Shown piece by piece: positions 17,401-23,750 of a stretch of DNA of 34,545 nt. A model generated the notes under the pieces. That model worked only from the letters and a program-made list of their open reading frames with translations, made no database searches and was not told the origin of the DNA. Origin of the DNA: Candidatus Omnitrophota bacterium (lineage in GTDB: Bacteria; Omnitrophota; Gorgyraeia; Zapsychrales; Zapsychraceae); NCBI GenBank assembly GCA_015233495.1, contig JADFXQ010000018.1, positions 1 to 34,545 of the forward strand, read 5' to 3'. The number at the start of each line of letters is the position of its first letter. Position 1 is the first letter of the stretch. Both the position numbers and the translations under genes were made by a program.

Positions 17401-19291
17401 GATTTTGAATTTCGACTTAGACGCGGACCGCATCAGCATTTTGGAAGACGGACAATTGTTTTTAGGGGATGAAGAATTCTACCCGGTGATTGAATATTTG
17501 TTGACCTTAGACAAATATCAGCAGATTTACCGGGAAGAAGTTCCGATTTATTTTGATTCCAGGATGAAATCGGAATTGGCAGCTTTGGTGCGCAAGGTCG
17601 GCGGGATTGCGAAAATTCACCCCAAAGGCCATTCCAAAGTCAAGGCGACGATTGACCGGGAGTTTAAGAAATTGATCAATCGTTGGGCGGCCAAAACCGG
17701 TCAGCCGGCGACAAAAGAGGCTTTTTTAGCCGCGCATCCGGATTTTCAAATCGTCCAGGCGGAATATTCTCTGCATATGTTCATGACGGACAACCGCGGC
17801 AATGCCTTTGATGACGCGGTCCGTTTTGGATTTTTTTGGCTGCATGCCTTTACGCAACTGCAACTTGCTCGTCAAAAAACCATGACTTTAGCGGGATATG
17901 TTCAGGGTTGGAAAGAAGGCCCAAATGGCATTGCGCCAAGCCATCAGGTGAAAGAGCAACGCACGTCTGTCGCGTTTACCGCCCAAGGGGAAGACGGCCA
18001 AACCAAGCTCGTGCCGGTTGGGAATGATATTAAAATGGGATTGATTTATCGCATGACCGACAAGGTGCGGGACCATTTCAAAGATCGCGGCGCGGAATTT
18101 GAATATGTCGAAGATTGGCATGATTATACCGGAAACAACAAACGGTTCACGTTAGTTAATGTGGAGGGGGTTTATCATTTATTCGTTATTGACCCGGCGA
18201 CAAAGAAGCTTTTGGGCGAAGTGTTTTGGGGGTGGTCCAATACATCTAACAAAGTGGCGTTTGGCACGCAAAGTTTTTCTCCGGAAATCAATAAGCAAAT
18301 CGCTGAAGCTACGGTGGCTCTGTTGGTGCACAGCCGTGATGAGATCGGGAAGGAATTTAAAAAGAATTTGATCCCAATCGAGGACAAAGAAACCGGCGCG
18401 TTACGAGACGTGTTCGGCCTGCCGAATGCGGTCGCGATCGAACAACAAGCCACAACCAAATTGCCGGATGCCGCTGCCGCGATTCATCAGCTGGAAACGC
18501 TGAATGAAAAATCTAAAGCGGCCCACTCCACCAGCAGTCCGGCGGATAACATGATAAGTGATAGAGTTATTGATCGTGGGGAAAGACAATGGGTTATAAA
18601 AGAAAATGGGGGGGAACTGGGGATGTTGAAGGCGCGTTTTTTCCGCGATTCTGATGTAACGAGCGTTTCTTATGTATCAGGGGAAAATACCTCTGGGCCC
18701 AAAATTATACCGGGGGATCATAGTAATGATGATTGGCGGCAACTATTGGAGGTCGCCCACTCCGCCAGCAGTCCGGCGGACTCCCGCACATATGATTTGG
18801 GAGGCGGCATATATTTAGAAGTCCATTATTATCCCGGAAGCAATGAGACGCAGGTTATTCACAGCGGCAAAGGGCGGCCCGGGGAAAAAGGTTATGTCCC
18901 GCCGGCCAATAGGATTTTCTCCGGAAATCTGACTAATTTTCCAGTATCTGCGCTCGAAAGATTGATCAGCAGTTCACCGGCGACGGCGGCGTCGGAGGTC
19001 GGCGGTATCAATTTTGATTCTTCCTTAGTTAATTGGCAGATCAAACGCGACCCTAACGGCGTGCCAATGCCATTGAATCAACAGCCGATTCCGATGATGA
19101 AGATTAAGGGATTTTTGCCGGTGTTCCTGAAATGGATTTCGGTTCCGTCTTTGCCGGCGTTTTTGGGCTTATCCGGATTACAACCTATTCCCGTCGGGCA
19201 GAGGATTTCCGCGGCGTCACCTGTGCCGTTGAGTCCCGGCCGGGAAAGTCACATCATTGAACTCGCGAAAGCCAAACCTACGGAGGAATAA
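14435..19291 (+). CDS. Giant exported modular protein with a phosphohexomutase-like domain
   Basis: The 1,618-residue protein starts with a basic stretch and a hydrophobic segment (about residues 16-34, ending SSVTPGFTQ) that reads as a signal peptide or anchor. An N-terminal domain to about residue 215 (SLTVPEKEMWVNLSPYEK, TFNKVWIVPQ) is one I associate with Omnitrophota giant proteins. Residues about 610-1330 resemble alpha-D-phosphohexomutases: KEYDIRGL, GLYITRSH with Ser812 at the phosphoserine position followed by NGIK, a metal site DLDADR (994-999) for the usual DGDGDR, and WSNTSNK in the phosphate-binding position. SSP(A) linkers punctuate small modules on both sides. The C-terminus has GGINFDSSLVNWQIKRD, another Omnitrophota-type domain. 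AAGGAG supports the start. Whether it is catalytic, and where, is unknown. Confidence 0.75.
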   Translation: MRCRFSRSRKSLLRRIFHAVFLLVFLFSSVTPGFTQNVFMPAPGTMLAQSVGYVPAMIRGLVIHPENPLLIDFIVDSGRDKIKGEALKKETLRLIRYFMASLTVPEKEMWVNLSPYEKNRIIPEAFGKTEMGRDLLVQDYILKQLTASLMYPERELGKNFWQKVYSQAKAKFGTDELPYNTFNKVWIVPQDAAVYQNGTKVLIVKTHLKVMLEQDYLAMSKAKNEGNNSLSSAAQGGLPAGRHGEGAGVSAAVKEVLIPAIEKEVNEGKNFANLRQIYNSMILAAWYKINLRESILGKVYADQNKVVGVDHNNPKAKEEIYQQYVQAFKKGAFDYIKEEENPTTEETTSRHYFSGGVTMADLEDRVTGQMSGPRSSPIRLAEAARVISSPAGEQSVAQVALAEVPDSSSPSATAAAVTADNRRGFVIQSVREVYQGKMEYTLNYPDGEPAGHFSLVKHNYQGIQGTQAVFDGRWSVIPRVKFIHAEGELPALTDAVKILFSPQDYSDAQKSEALDTVITHIQTPVATSSQAGASLTSDEDELGSPASSSAVSASGEVGKGFFGRSRDRVVPIVLRITHGRYQRFLQKLRILPQSQIPTADDLIARDPRRLRIGRSLRFDANGYQTWDLPHGISLMKMLEAIKEYDIRGLDGGDDVKFPQQIDERGWRWFGRGLASIPFTSAAHDGQTVGLDPGDFFLIAGDNGPSTGGLPEQVIDEAGNLVPNKDIFDATGKRLPNVKAAVAEGLMDTGVHVIDLGIVGAGALYGTIDGLLADLKKDPEAFRQKLADAGIILSDEMFANLKKAKGGLYITRSHVEVGTNGIKPNIDGITLYAEMLQALKPFILRGVYRDIEQLGGQRGKLIQDPVVREAALNIYEAGLKQQFKELRASLDALDQLGREQAQREGKKYQPRMIVVNFSGGSLAETRRASGEQFYVKLMQDILGPHLKPILRRESDPWNRNGGLADPTREDALGDKKMNVIKISKENPQDLILNFDLDADRISILEDGQLFLGDEEFYPVIEYLLTLDKYQQIYREEVPIYFDSRMKSELAALVRKVGGIAKIHPKGHSKVKATIDREFKKLINRWAAKTGQPATKEAFLAAHPDFQIVQAEYSLHMFMTDNRGNAFDDAVRFGFFWLHAFTQLQLARQKTMTLAGYVQGWKEGPNGIAPSHQVKEQRTSVAFTAQGEDGQTKLVPVGNDIKMGLIYRMTDKVRDHFKDRGAEFEYVEDWHDYTGNNKRFTLVNVEGVYHLFVIDPATKKLLGEVFWGWSNTSNKVAFGTQSFSPEINKQIAEATVALLVHSRDEIGKEFKKNLIPIEDKETGALRDVFGLPNAVAIEQQATTKLPDAAAAIHQLETLNEKSKAAHSTSSPADNMISDRVIDRGERQWVIKENGGELGMLKARFFRDSDVTSVSYVSGENTSGPKIIPGDHSNDDWRQLLEVAHSASSPADSRTYDLGGGIYLEVHYYPGSNETQVIHSGKGRPGEKGYVPPANRIFSGNLTNFPVSALERLISSSPATAASEVGGINFDSSLVNWQIKRDPNGVPMPLNQQPIPMMKIKGFLPVFLKWISVPSLPAFLGLSGLQPIPVGQRISAASPVPLSPGRESHIIELAKAKPTEE

Positions 19292-19318
19292 CCGGAAAAA
19301 GACATAAATGCAGCTGTC

Positions 19319-19351
19319 AAAAAAGGCGACGGGTTTCCCGCCGCCTTTTTT
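19319..19351 (+). terminator. Intrinsic terminator of the giant-protein gene
   Basis: GGCGACGGG (19325-19333) pairs with CCCGCCGCC (19337-19345) with one mismatch and a TTT loop. An A run lies before it and TTTTTT after it, 28 bases past the stop codon. Confidence 0.85.
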
Positions 19352-19374
19352 ATCGTAAATATTTCGCATCCCGC

Positions 19375-19394
19375 AAGGGGCGTCCGCCCCCTAC
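19375..19394. repeat. Short GGGGCG/CGCCCC palindrome
   Basis: GGGGCG (19377-19382) and CGCCCC (19385-19390) form a short stem around TC with AA and CTAC flanks. It resembles widely scattered intergenic GC palindromes; only one copy is seen here. The rest of the 19352-19476 spacer shows nothing else. Confidence 0.35.
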
Positions 19395-19476
19395 AACGAA
19401 AAATTGCCAAGATCTAAACATTCGCGAATTAAAATGCTTTTTTCAAATGTTTTCGCAATGTTTTAGTAAATTACAC

Positions 19477-19505
19477 TTGACATAATATACAAATTTGTAT
19501 ATTAA
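19477..19505 (+). promoter_or_regulatory. Promoter and palindromic operator of the AbiE-like operon
   Basis: TTGACA (19477-19482) and TATTAA (19500-19505) are 17 bases apart. The spacer region holds a perfect 20-base palindrome, AATATACAAATTTGTATATT (19484-19503), overlapping the -10 box, a natural operator for autorepression. A start seven bases past the -10 falls at 19512, the start codon itself. Confidence 0.7.
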
Positions 19506-19511
19506 TAATGC

Positions 19512-20351
19512 ATGATAAATATTAACGAAATTAAGAAAAAAGCGATCGATGACCAGGTCAGCATTTCGCTGGTTTTTCAAGAATTGGTCCAGGCGCATAT
19601 TTTAGACTTTTTCTTTAAAAAAGGGATGTTTACTGATTTCGTATTTCAAGGCGGGACAGCCTTGCGGTTTCTTTATCAGGGCGTGAGGTATTCTGAAGAT
19701 TTGGATTTTGTGTTACGGCGGAAAAATCTTCCTTCTTTCCACGCGTCAGCGGAAGCATTGAGACCATTAGCCGCCCACATGAAAAAGGCGGTTCCGTTTG
19801 TGGGCCGCGTTCAATGGAAAGTTCAAAAAGACACACCCACCTTCAAAAGATATTGTGTGATCATCGAAGCGGATTTCCTTGATGCTAAAGACAAGGTGAA
19901 TATTGAAATCGCCAACATTCCTTCCCGCGATCCCCAAACAACCATTTTAAGACATCCGTTTTTATCCGGCGCGCCGGGGTTGACCGTTGAATCGGCTGAT
20001 GAAATCTTAAGCGATAAGTTTGTGGCTTTTGCCGGGCGAGAGTATATTAAAGGCCGCGACATTTGGGATATCCATTTTTTACTGCGGACATTGAAAGTGA
20101 ACGTATCCGACGCTGTGATCGATATGGTGAAACATAAGATTGTTGATTATGGCCTGGTGAAAGACCGGTTTCAATCCGCTTTTAAAAATAGAATGGCCAG
20201 GTTCGAAACGGAAGGCGAGTTGTTCTTGCGGCAGGAAATGGACAAGTTTCTTCCTTTAAGTTACAAAGCGATGTTTAAAAATCAATATGGTGTTATTTGT
20301 TCTGATGTGCGATCGGTCTTGCTCAAGGTTGCGGAGAGGATTAAAATATGA
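19512..20351 (+). CDS. AbiEii/AbiGii-family nucleotidyltransferase toxin
   Basis: The 279-residue protein carries the family's nucleotidyltransferase signatures, FQGGTALRFLY and YSEDLDFVLRR, and the later ADEILSDKFVAFAGREYIKGRDIWDIHFL block. In characterised AbiE systems the toxin blocks growth reversibly and aborts phage infection; MenT relatives modify tRNA 3' ends. Here the substrate is unknown. There is no Shine-Dalgarno site and the promoter suggests a leaderless mRNA. The next gene overlaps by four bases (ATGA), so they are translationally coupled. The toxin comes first, the reverse of the usual AbiEi-AbiEii order. Confidence 0.87.
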   Translation: MININEIKKKAIDDQVSISLVFQELVQAHILDFFFKKGMFTDFVFQGGTALRFLYQGVRYSEDLDFVLRRKNLPSFHASAEALRPLAAHMKKAVPFVGRVQWKVQKDTPTFKRYCVIIEADFLDAKDKVNIEIANIPSRDPQTTILRHPFLSGAPGLTVESADEILSDKFVAFAGREYIKGRDIWDIHFLLRTLKVNVSDAVIDMVKHKIVDYGLVKDRFQSAFKNRMARFETEGELFLRQEMDKFLPLSYKAMFKNQYGVICSDVRSVLLKVAERIKI

Positions 20352-20935
20352 CGATGCGGGATTGGCTGGCTTTGTTTCAAAAGCACAGCGATATCAAAAT
20401 TTTTCACATGAATCATCTCAAACTTTTGACGACTTTGAATGATCACGCTTTGCGCGTCGCTCTTTACCGCATGAATGGCAATCAGACCGTCAAGCGTATC
20501 TGCCGCGGGTTTTACGCGAATCCTTTCAATCTGCCAACCTTGGAGGAAATTTCCGGCCAGATTTATCAGCCGAGTTATATTTCTCTCGAATCCGCGTTGG
20601 CCTCCTATGGCCTTTTGAGCCAGCTGCCCCGGACGTTGACCTGCGTGACGACTCGACTGCCAAGAACTTTCCGGACAACCTTCGGGGTGATCGCGTATCG
20701 TCAGATGAAAGGGGAGTATTTCTGGGGATCATTGAATCGGGGCTTGTACGCACTGGCGCAAAAAGAAAAAGCCGCAGCTGATTATATCTATTTGACTCCT
20801 CCCAAGAAAAGAGCGGAGACGTTGTCTGCCATTTTTTCTGCTCCGATCGACCGCCAAAAATTAATCAGTTGTTTCTCGCGTTTAGGAATGAAGGAGCAAG
20901 TCAATTTTGACCCGGGAACATTTACAAAAAAATAA
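20348..20935 (+). CDS. AbiEi-like antitoxin/regulator
   Basis: This 195-residue partner of the nucleotidyltransferase toxin has an N-terminal winged-helix-like segment (LLTTLNDHALRVALYRMNGNQTVKRICRGFYANP) of the AbiEi type, followed by the conserved middle PSYISLESALASYGLLSQLP and the T..T.R.PRTF motif. AbiEi antitoxins bind inverted repeats in the operon promoter, and the perfect palindrome at 19484-19503 is a plausible site. The start at 20348 overlaps the toxin stop. The C-terminal half of longer AbiEi proteins appears short here. Together with its partner it would form a type IV toxin-antitoxin system. Confidence 0.78.
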   Translation: MTMRDWLALFQKHSDIKIFHMNHLKLLTTLNDHALRVALYRMNGNQTVKRICRGFYANPFNLPTLEEISGQIYQPSYISLESALASYGLLSQLPRTLTCVTTRLPRTFRTTFGVIAYRQMKGEYFWGSLNRGLYALAQKEKAAADYIYLTPPKKRAETLSAIFSAPIDRQKLISCFSRLGMKEQVNFDPGTFTKK

Positions 20936-21007
20936 TGCGGTTAAAAATGTTGTGCTATAATAGCAAAATATTTGACTATAATTATTAATCAGCAAAGGGG
21001 GCAGGGC

Positions 21008-21496
21008 ATGAAAAAGGGGTTATGGATTATTTTGGCGCTGACTGTGGCGTTGACGGGTTGCGGGCAGAAAAAAACCGATCTGACTCAAACCGACGCGGCG
21101 AACATTCTTCCCAACGTGGATTATGTCGCGCAGGGCATGGAGATGCTGCGCGAGAAAAAAATACCTGAGGCGATTCAGAGCTTCAATTATGCCGTGCGCC
21201 AGGATCCCAAAAATCCGGAAAAATATCTTTTCGTATCAGATGTTTACACGCGGATGAAATATTATCAAGGGGCGATTGATGTTTTGCGCGCGGGCACCGC
21301 GGCCGCGCCGCAAAACGGGGATTTATTTTTCCGTTTGTCATTGACATATTATTTGCGGGATGAAGCGGGGGATTTAGCCAACGCCGAAGCCGCGGTCGGA
21401 CAGTGTCTGCAGATTTTCTTAGAACAGAAAAACAAAGACAAATTTGAATTGGCCCATGCCTTGTATCAGGATATCAAGAAGAAACAAATCAAATAA
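21008..21496 (+). CDS. Small TPR-like lipoprotein
   Basis: The 162-residue product begins MKKGLWIILALTVALTGCGQ, a lipoprotein signal with lipobox LTGC and Cys18 as lipidation site. I chose the ATG at 21008 because AAAGGGGGC precedes it and the in-frame ATG-like start at 20972 would spoil the signal. Residues about 45-150 contain two or three tetratricopeptide-like helices (YVAQGMEMLREKKIPEAIQSF, PEKYLFVSDVYTRMKYYQGAI, DLFFRLSLTYYLRDEAGDLAN), suggesting a protein-protein scaffold in the envelope. Its stop overlaps the next start by one base, so the two are co-translated. Partner and process are unknown. Confidence 0.8.
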   Translation: MKKGLWIILALTVALTGCGQKKTDLTQTDAANILPNVDYVAQGMEMLREKKIPEAIQSFNYAVRQDPKNPEKYLFVSDVYTRMKYYQGAIDVLRAGTAAAPQNGDLFFRLSLTYYLRDEAGDLANAEAAVGQCLQIFLEQKNKDKFELAHALYQDIKKKQIK

Positions 21497-22185
21497 TGCG
21501 GGAACAACGATTTACCGATAATTGGGGGCAGCTGCTTATTTTGCAAAAAATAGGCGCCTGCCTCTTTTTTTTATTGTTGGCCTATGGCGGGGCTTGGCTG
21601 CCGGTTGACGTTTCTTGGGCAAGCGGCGCGGTTACCCAGCGTCAGGCCATGCGGCAGCGGATTCTGCAGCAAGCCCAGGCCCAGGCGCAAGCCCAAGCGC
21701 AGGCTCAGGCCCAAGCGCAGGCGCAAGCTCAGGCTCAGGCTCAGGCCCAGGCACAAGGGTTGCCCATTCCTTCGGCAGCGGCGTCTACGGCTTCCAATTC
21801 GGCTGCCGCGGCGACGAGTCCCACGACAGTTGTGGATTTAGGCCAGATTTGGAAGCAAATGGAACAATCCAGCGAATCCTGGAATCAGTTAGTGGATCGG
21901 CAACCGAAACAAGTCACGATCAATCGGTACGTAGAATTGTTCGCGCGCCAAGGGGTTATTATCCGCAAAACCTCGGGGCATTACGCGGATATGATCGACG
22001 GTATGGCCCAGCAGAATCCGGATTTCTTAAAGAAACCGTTTCGGGATATTCTGCGGGTGGCGGCAATTTTGGAATATGATTTTGATAATGGTATTGACCC
22101 GGATTTATTGGTCCGGCATGTTTTAGGTGAAGAAGGATATCAGCGGAATTTGGACCGGTTAAAAGTTGTTGGCGAGGCGCGGTAG
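21496..22185 (+). CDS. Exported protein with a 14-fold Ala-Gln repeat
   Basis: I do not recognise this 229-residue protein as a family. Residues about 10-38 are hydrophobic (ILQKIGACLFFLLLAYGGAWL), a signal peptide or single anchor. Residues 60-87 are fourteen consecutive Ala-Gln pairs, followed by a Ser/Ala-rich linker. The C-terminal 100 residues are ordinary and mostly helical: MEQSSESWNQLVDRQPKQVTI, a segment on the YVELFARQGV type, and FLKKPFRDILRVAAILEYDFDNGIDPD. The upstream lipoprotein overlaps by one base. The pair is probably an envelope module in which the AQ tract spans or coils. No function is assigned. Confidence 0.7.
   Translation: MREQRFTDNWGQLLILQKIGACLFFLLLAYGGAWLPVDVSWASGAVTQRQAMRQRILQQAQAQAQAQAQAQAQAQAQAQAQAQAQAQGLPIPSAAASTASNSAAAATSPTTVVDLGQIWKQMEQSSESWNQLVDRQPKQVTINRYVELFARQGVIIRKTSGHYADMIDGMAQQNPDFLKKPFRDILRVAAILEYDFDNGIDPDLLVRHVLGEEGYQRNLDRLKVVGEAR
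21673..21756 (+). repeat. 14 x 6-bp coding repeat (Ala-Gln)
   Basis: Fourteen GCN-CAR units encode (AQ)14. Third positions vary freely (gcc, gcg, gct, gca with cag or caa), so the DNA repeat has drifted while the peptide stayed perfect. Confidence 0.95.
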
Positions 22186-22249
22186 GATCAGAAAATTCGT
22201 GCCGGGCACGAAGTATGATGTTTTTCCCGTCAGTAAACGGTCAGCGAAC

Positions 22250-22278
22250 TTGACAAAGTCTTGCTTTAATAGTATTAT
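22250..22278 (+). promoter_or_regulatory. Near-consensus promoter upstream of carA
   Basis: TTGACA (22250-22255) and TATTAT (22273-22278) are 17 bases apart. The expected start near 22285 is only about 14 bases before the palindrome at 22299, which ends in a T run, so this transcript may stop before carA. Confidence 0.75.
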
Positions 22279-22298
22279 TTACAAAACCGGGCGCAGGC

Positions 22299-22407
22299 GT
22301 CTTTCATAATTTCGGGGACACATACTTAATTCGGCACATAATCAATGTGGCAAAAAAAATGTACCGAATTAAGTATGTGTCCCCGAAATTATGAAAGACT
22401 TTTTTTG
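22299..22407. repeat. 36-bp perfect inverted repeat between the carA promoter and carA
   Basis: Bases 22299-22334 are perfectly complementary to 22364-22399. A further ACAT/ATGT step follows one mismatch inside, and a run of eight bases of mostly T follows the right arm. The arms contain GGGGACACATACTTAATTC. It has the look of a non-autonomous mobile palindrome and would form a strong terminator hairpin on the + strand. Confidence 0.8.
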
Positions 22408-22437
22408 TGATATCCCCTCGCGTTTTTAAATTATCTC

Positions 22438-23532
22438 ATGAAAAAAGCGATTCTTTTTTTAGAGGACGGCAAACGTTTCTACGGACGGTCTCTGTCTGTG
22501 GCGGGTGATACTATCGGGGAAGCGGTGTTTAATACCGCCATGACCGGGTATCAGGAAATTCTTACCGACCCTTCCTATGCCGGGCAGATTGTCGTGATGA
22601 CCTATCCCTTGATCGGGAATTATGGCGTGAATGCCGAAGATGTCGAGTCGAAAAAGATTTATTTGCAAGGGTTTGTGGTCAAAGAGTTCTGCCGGCAGCA
22701 TTCCAATTACCGCGCCAATCAAAGCCTTATCGATTATTTAGACCAAAATAAAATTATCGCGATGGAAGGCGTGGATACCCGCGCTTTGACCCGCCATTTG
22801 CGCGAAGCCGGCGCGATGAAAGCGATTATTTCTACCGCTGACTTTGATGAAAAAAGTCTGCAGGCCAAATTAGCGGCTGCTCCGTCTATGGAAGGCAGTG
22901 ATTGGGCGTCCAAGGTCTCCACGGATAAAAAATATGTTTGGCCGTCGCCAGGCAAGCCGCGGTTTAAAGTCGCGGCTTTGGATTGCGGGATAAAAACGAA
23001 TATTTTGCGGATTCTGGGGGGATTGGGCTGTGAAGTTCATGTTTTCCCGTCGAAAACCAAGGTGGAGGATATTTTGGCGGTTTCTCCGGATGGATTATTT
23101 TTGTCGAATGGGCCTGGTGATCCGGCCGCGGTTACGGAGGTGATTAACACTACCAGTCAGTTTTTTGGCAAACTGCCGGTATTCGGGATTTGTCTTGGCC
23201 ATCAGATGATCGGTTTGGCTTTGGGCGGCAAGACTTATAAATTAAAATTCGGGCATCACGGCGCGAATCATCCGGTCAAGGATACGGCTAATGGCCGGAT
23301 CGGGATTACGTCGCAGAATCACGGGTTTTGCGTTGACGTGCAGAGCTTAAATGCCAAGGATGTGGAGATTTTGAGTGTGAATTTGAATGATCAGACGGTG
23401 GAAGGTTTGCGGCATAAAAAATTTCCGATTGTGTCGTTTCAGCATCATCCGGAAGCGTCACCTGGTCCGCATGACGCGCATTATCTTTTTGGGTATTTTA
23501 TTGAGATGATGAAAAAAGGGAAACGCGCTTAA
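22438..23532 (+). CDS. carA: Carbamoyl-phosphate synthase, small (glutaminase) subunit
   Basis: It releases ammonia from glutamine and passes it through a tunnel to CarB for carbamoyl phosphate, the precursor of pyrimidines and arginine. The protein is 364 residues, normal length. The N-terminal CarA domain (GEAVFNTAMTGYQEILTDPSYAGQIV) is followed by the class I amidotransferase with nucleophile Cys252 in FGICLGHQMIG, FGHHGANHPV, and the His/Glu in SFQHHPEASPGPHD. No Shine-Dalgarno site precedes the ATG. TTGTGA-16-TAAATT (22405-22432) could give a leaderless transcript downstream of the palindrome. carB follows after a 218-base spacer filled by a hairpin repeat. Confidence 0.96.
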   Translation: MKKAILFLEDGKRFYGRSLSVAGDTIGEAVFNTAMTGYQEILTDPSYAGQIVVMTYPLIGNYGVNAEDVESKKIYLQGFVVKEFCRQHSNYRANQSLIDYLDQNKIIAMEGVDTRALTRHLREAGAMKAIISTADFDEKSLQAKLAAAPSMEGSDWASKVSTDKKYVWPSPGKPRFKVAALDCGIKTNILRILGGLGCEVHVFPSKTKVEDILAVSPDGLFLSNGPGDPAAVTEVINTTSQFFGKLPVFGICLGHQMIGLALGGKTYKLKFGHHGANHPVKDTANGRIGITSQNHGFCVDVQSLNAKDVEILSVNLNDQTVEGLRHKKFPIVSFQHHPEASPGPHDAHYLFGYFIEMMKKGKRA

Positions 23533-23559
23533 TTCGGGATTGCCATATTTTGCGGGATC

Positions 23560-23690
23560 GCGATAGATAAAAAGCGCGCGGGGTTGGCGGGAAGGGCTTT
23601 CGATCGCTGACTTCGGCCTTTTTCTGGAAAAAGAGGTAAGAACGGCCTCAGAACGCGTTCGAAATCCCTTCCCGCCAACCTTTTGGCGCG
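23560..23690. repeat. Long hairpin repeat, copy C (carA-carB spacer)
   Basis: The arms 23582-23603 and 23659-23680 pair at 21 of 22 positions. GCGCGC cores flank them outside (23574-23579 and 23685-23690), and GGCC words form an inner stem. It is the same family as 1791-1965 and 27040-27215 but with a different arm sequence. A degenerate short palindrome abuts its right end. Confidence 0.7.
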
Positions 23691-23710
23691 CCTGCCTGCC
23701 GACAGGCAGG
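23691..23710. repeat. Short palindrome CCTGCCTG..CAGGCAGG
   Basis: CCTGCCTG and CAGGCAGG flank the centre CCGA. It is one of several copies of the 20-bp palindrome whose perfect form lies at 30777-30796. Confidence 0.75.
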
Positions 23711-23750
23711 CGGTATTGCAGTCGATGTTTTGGTGAGGTGGAATAATTAT

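Noticed and set aside
21673-21756. CRISPR or tandem non-coding repeat
   Set aside because: The unit is 6 bp without spacers and lies in frame inside a gene as Ala-Gln codons.
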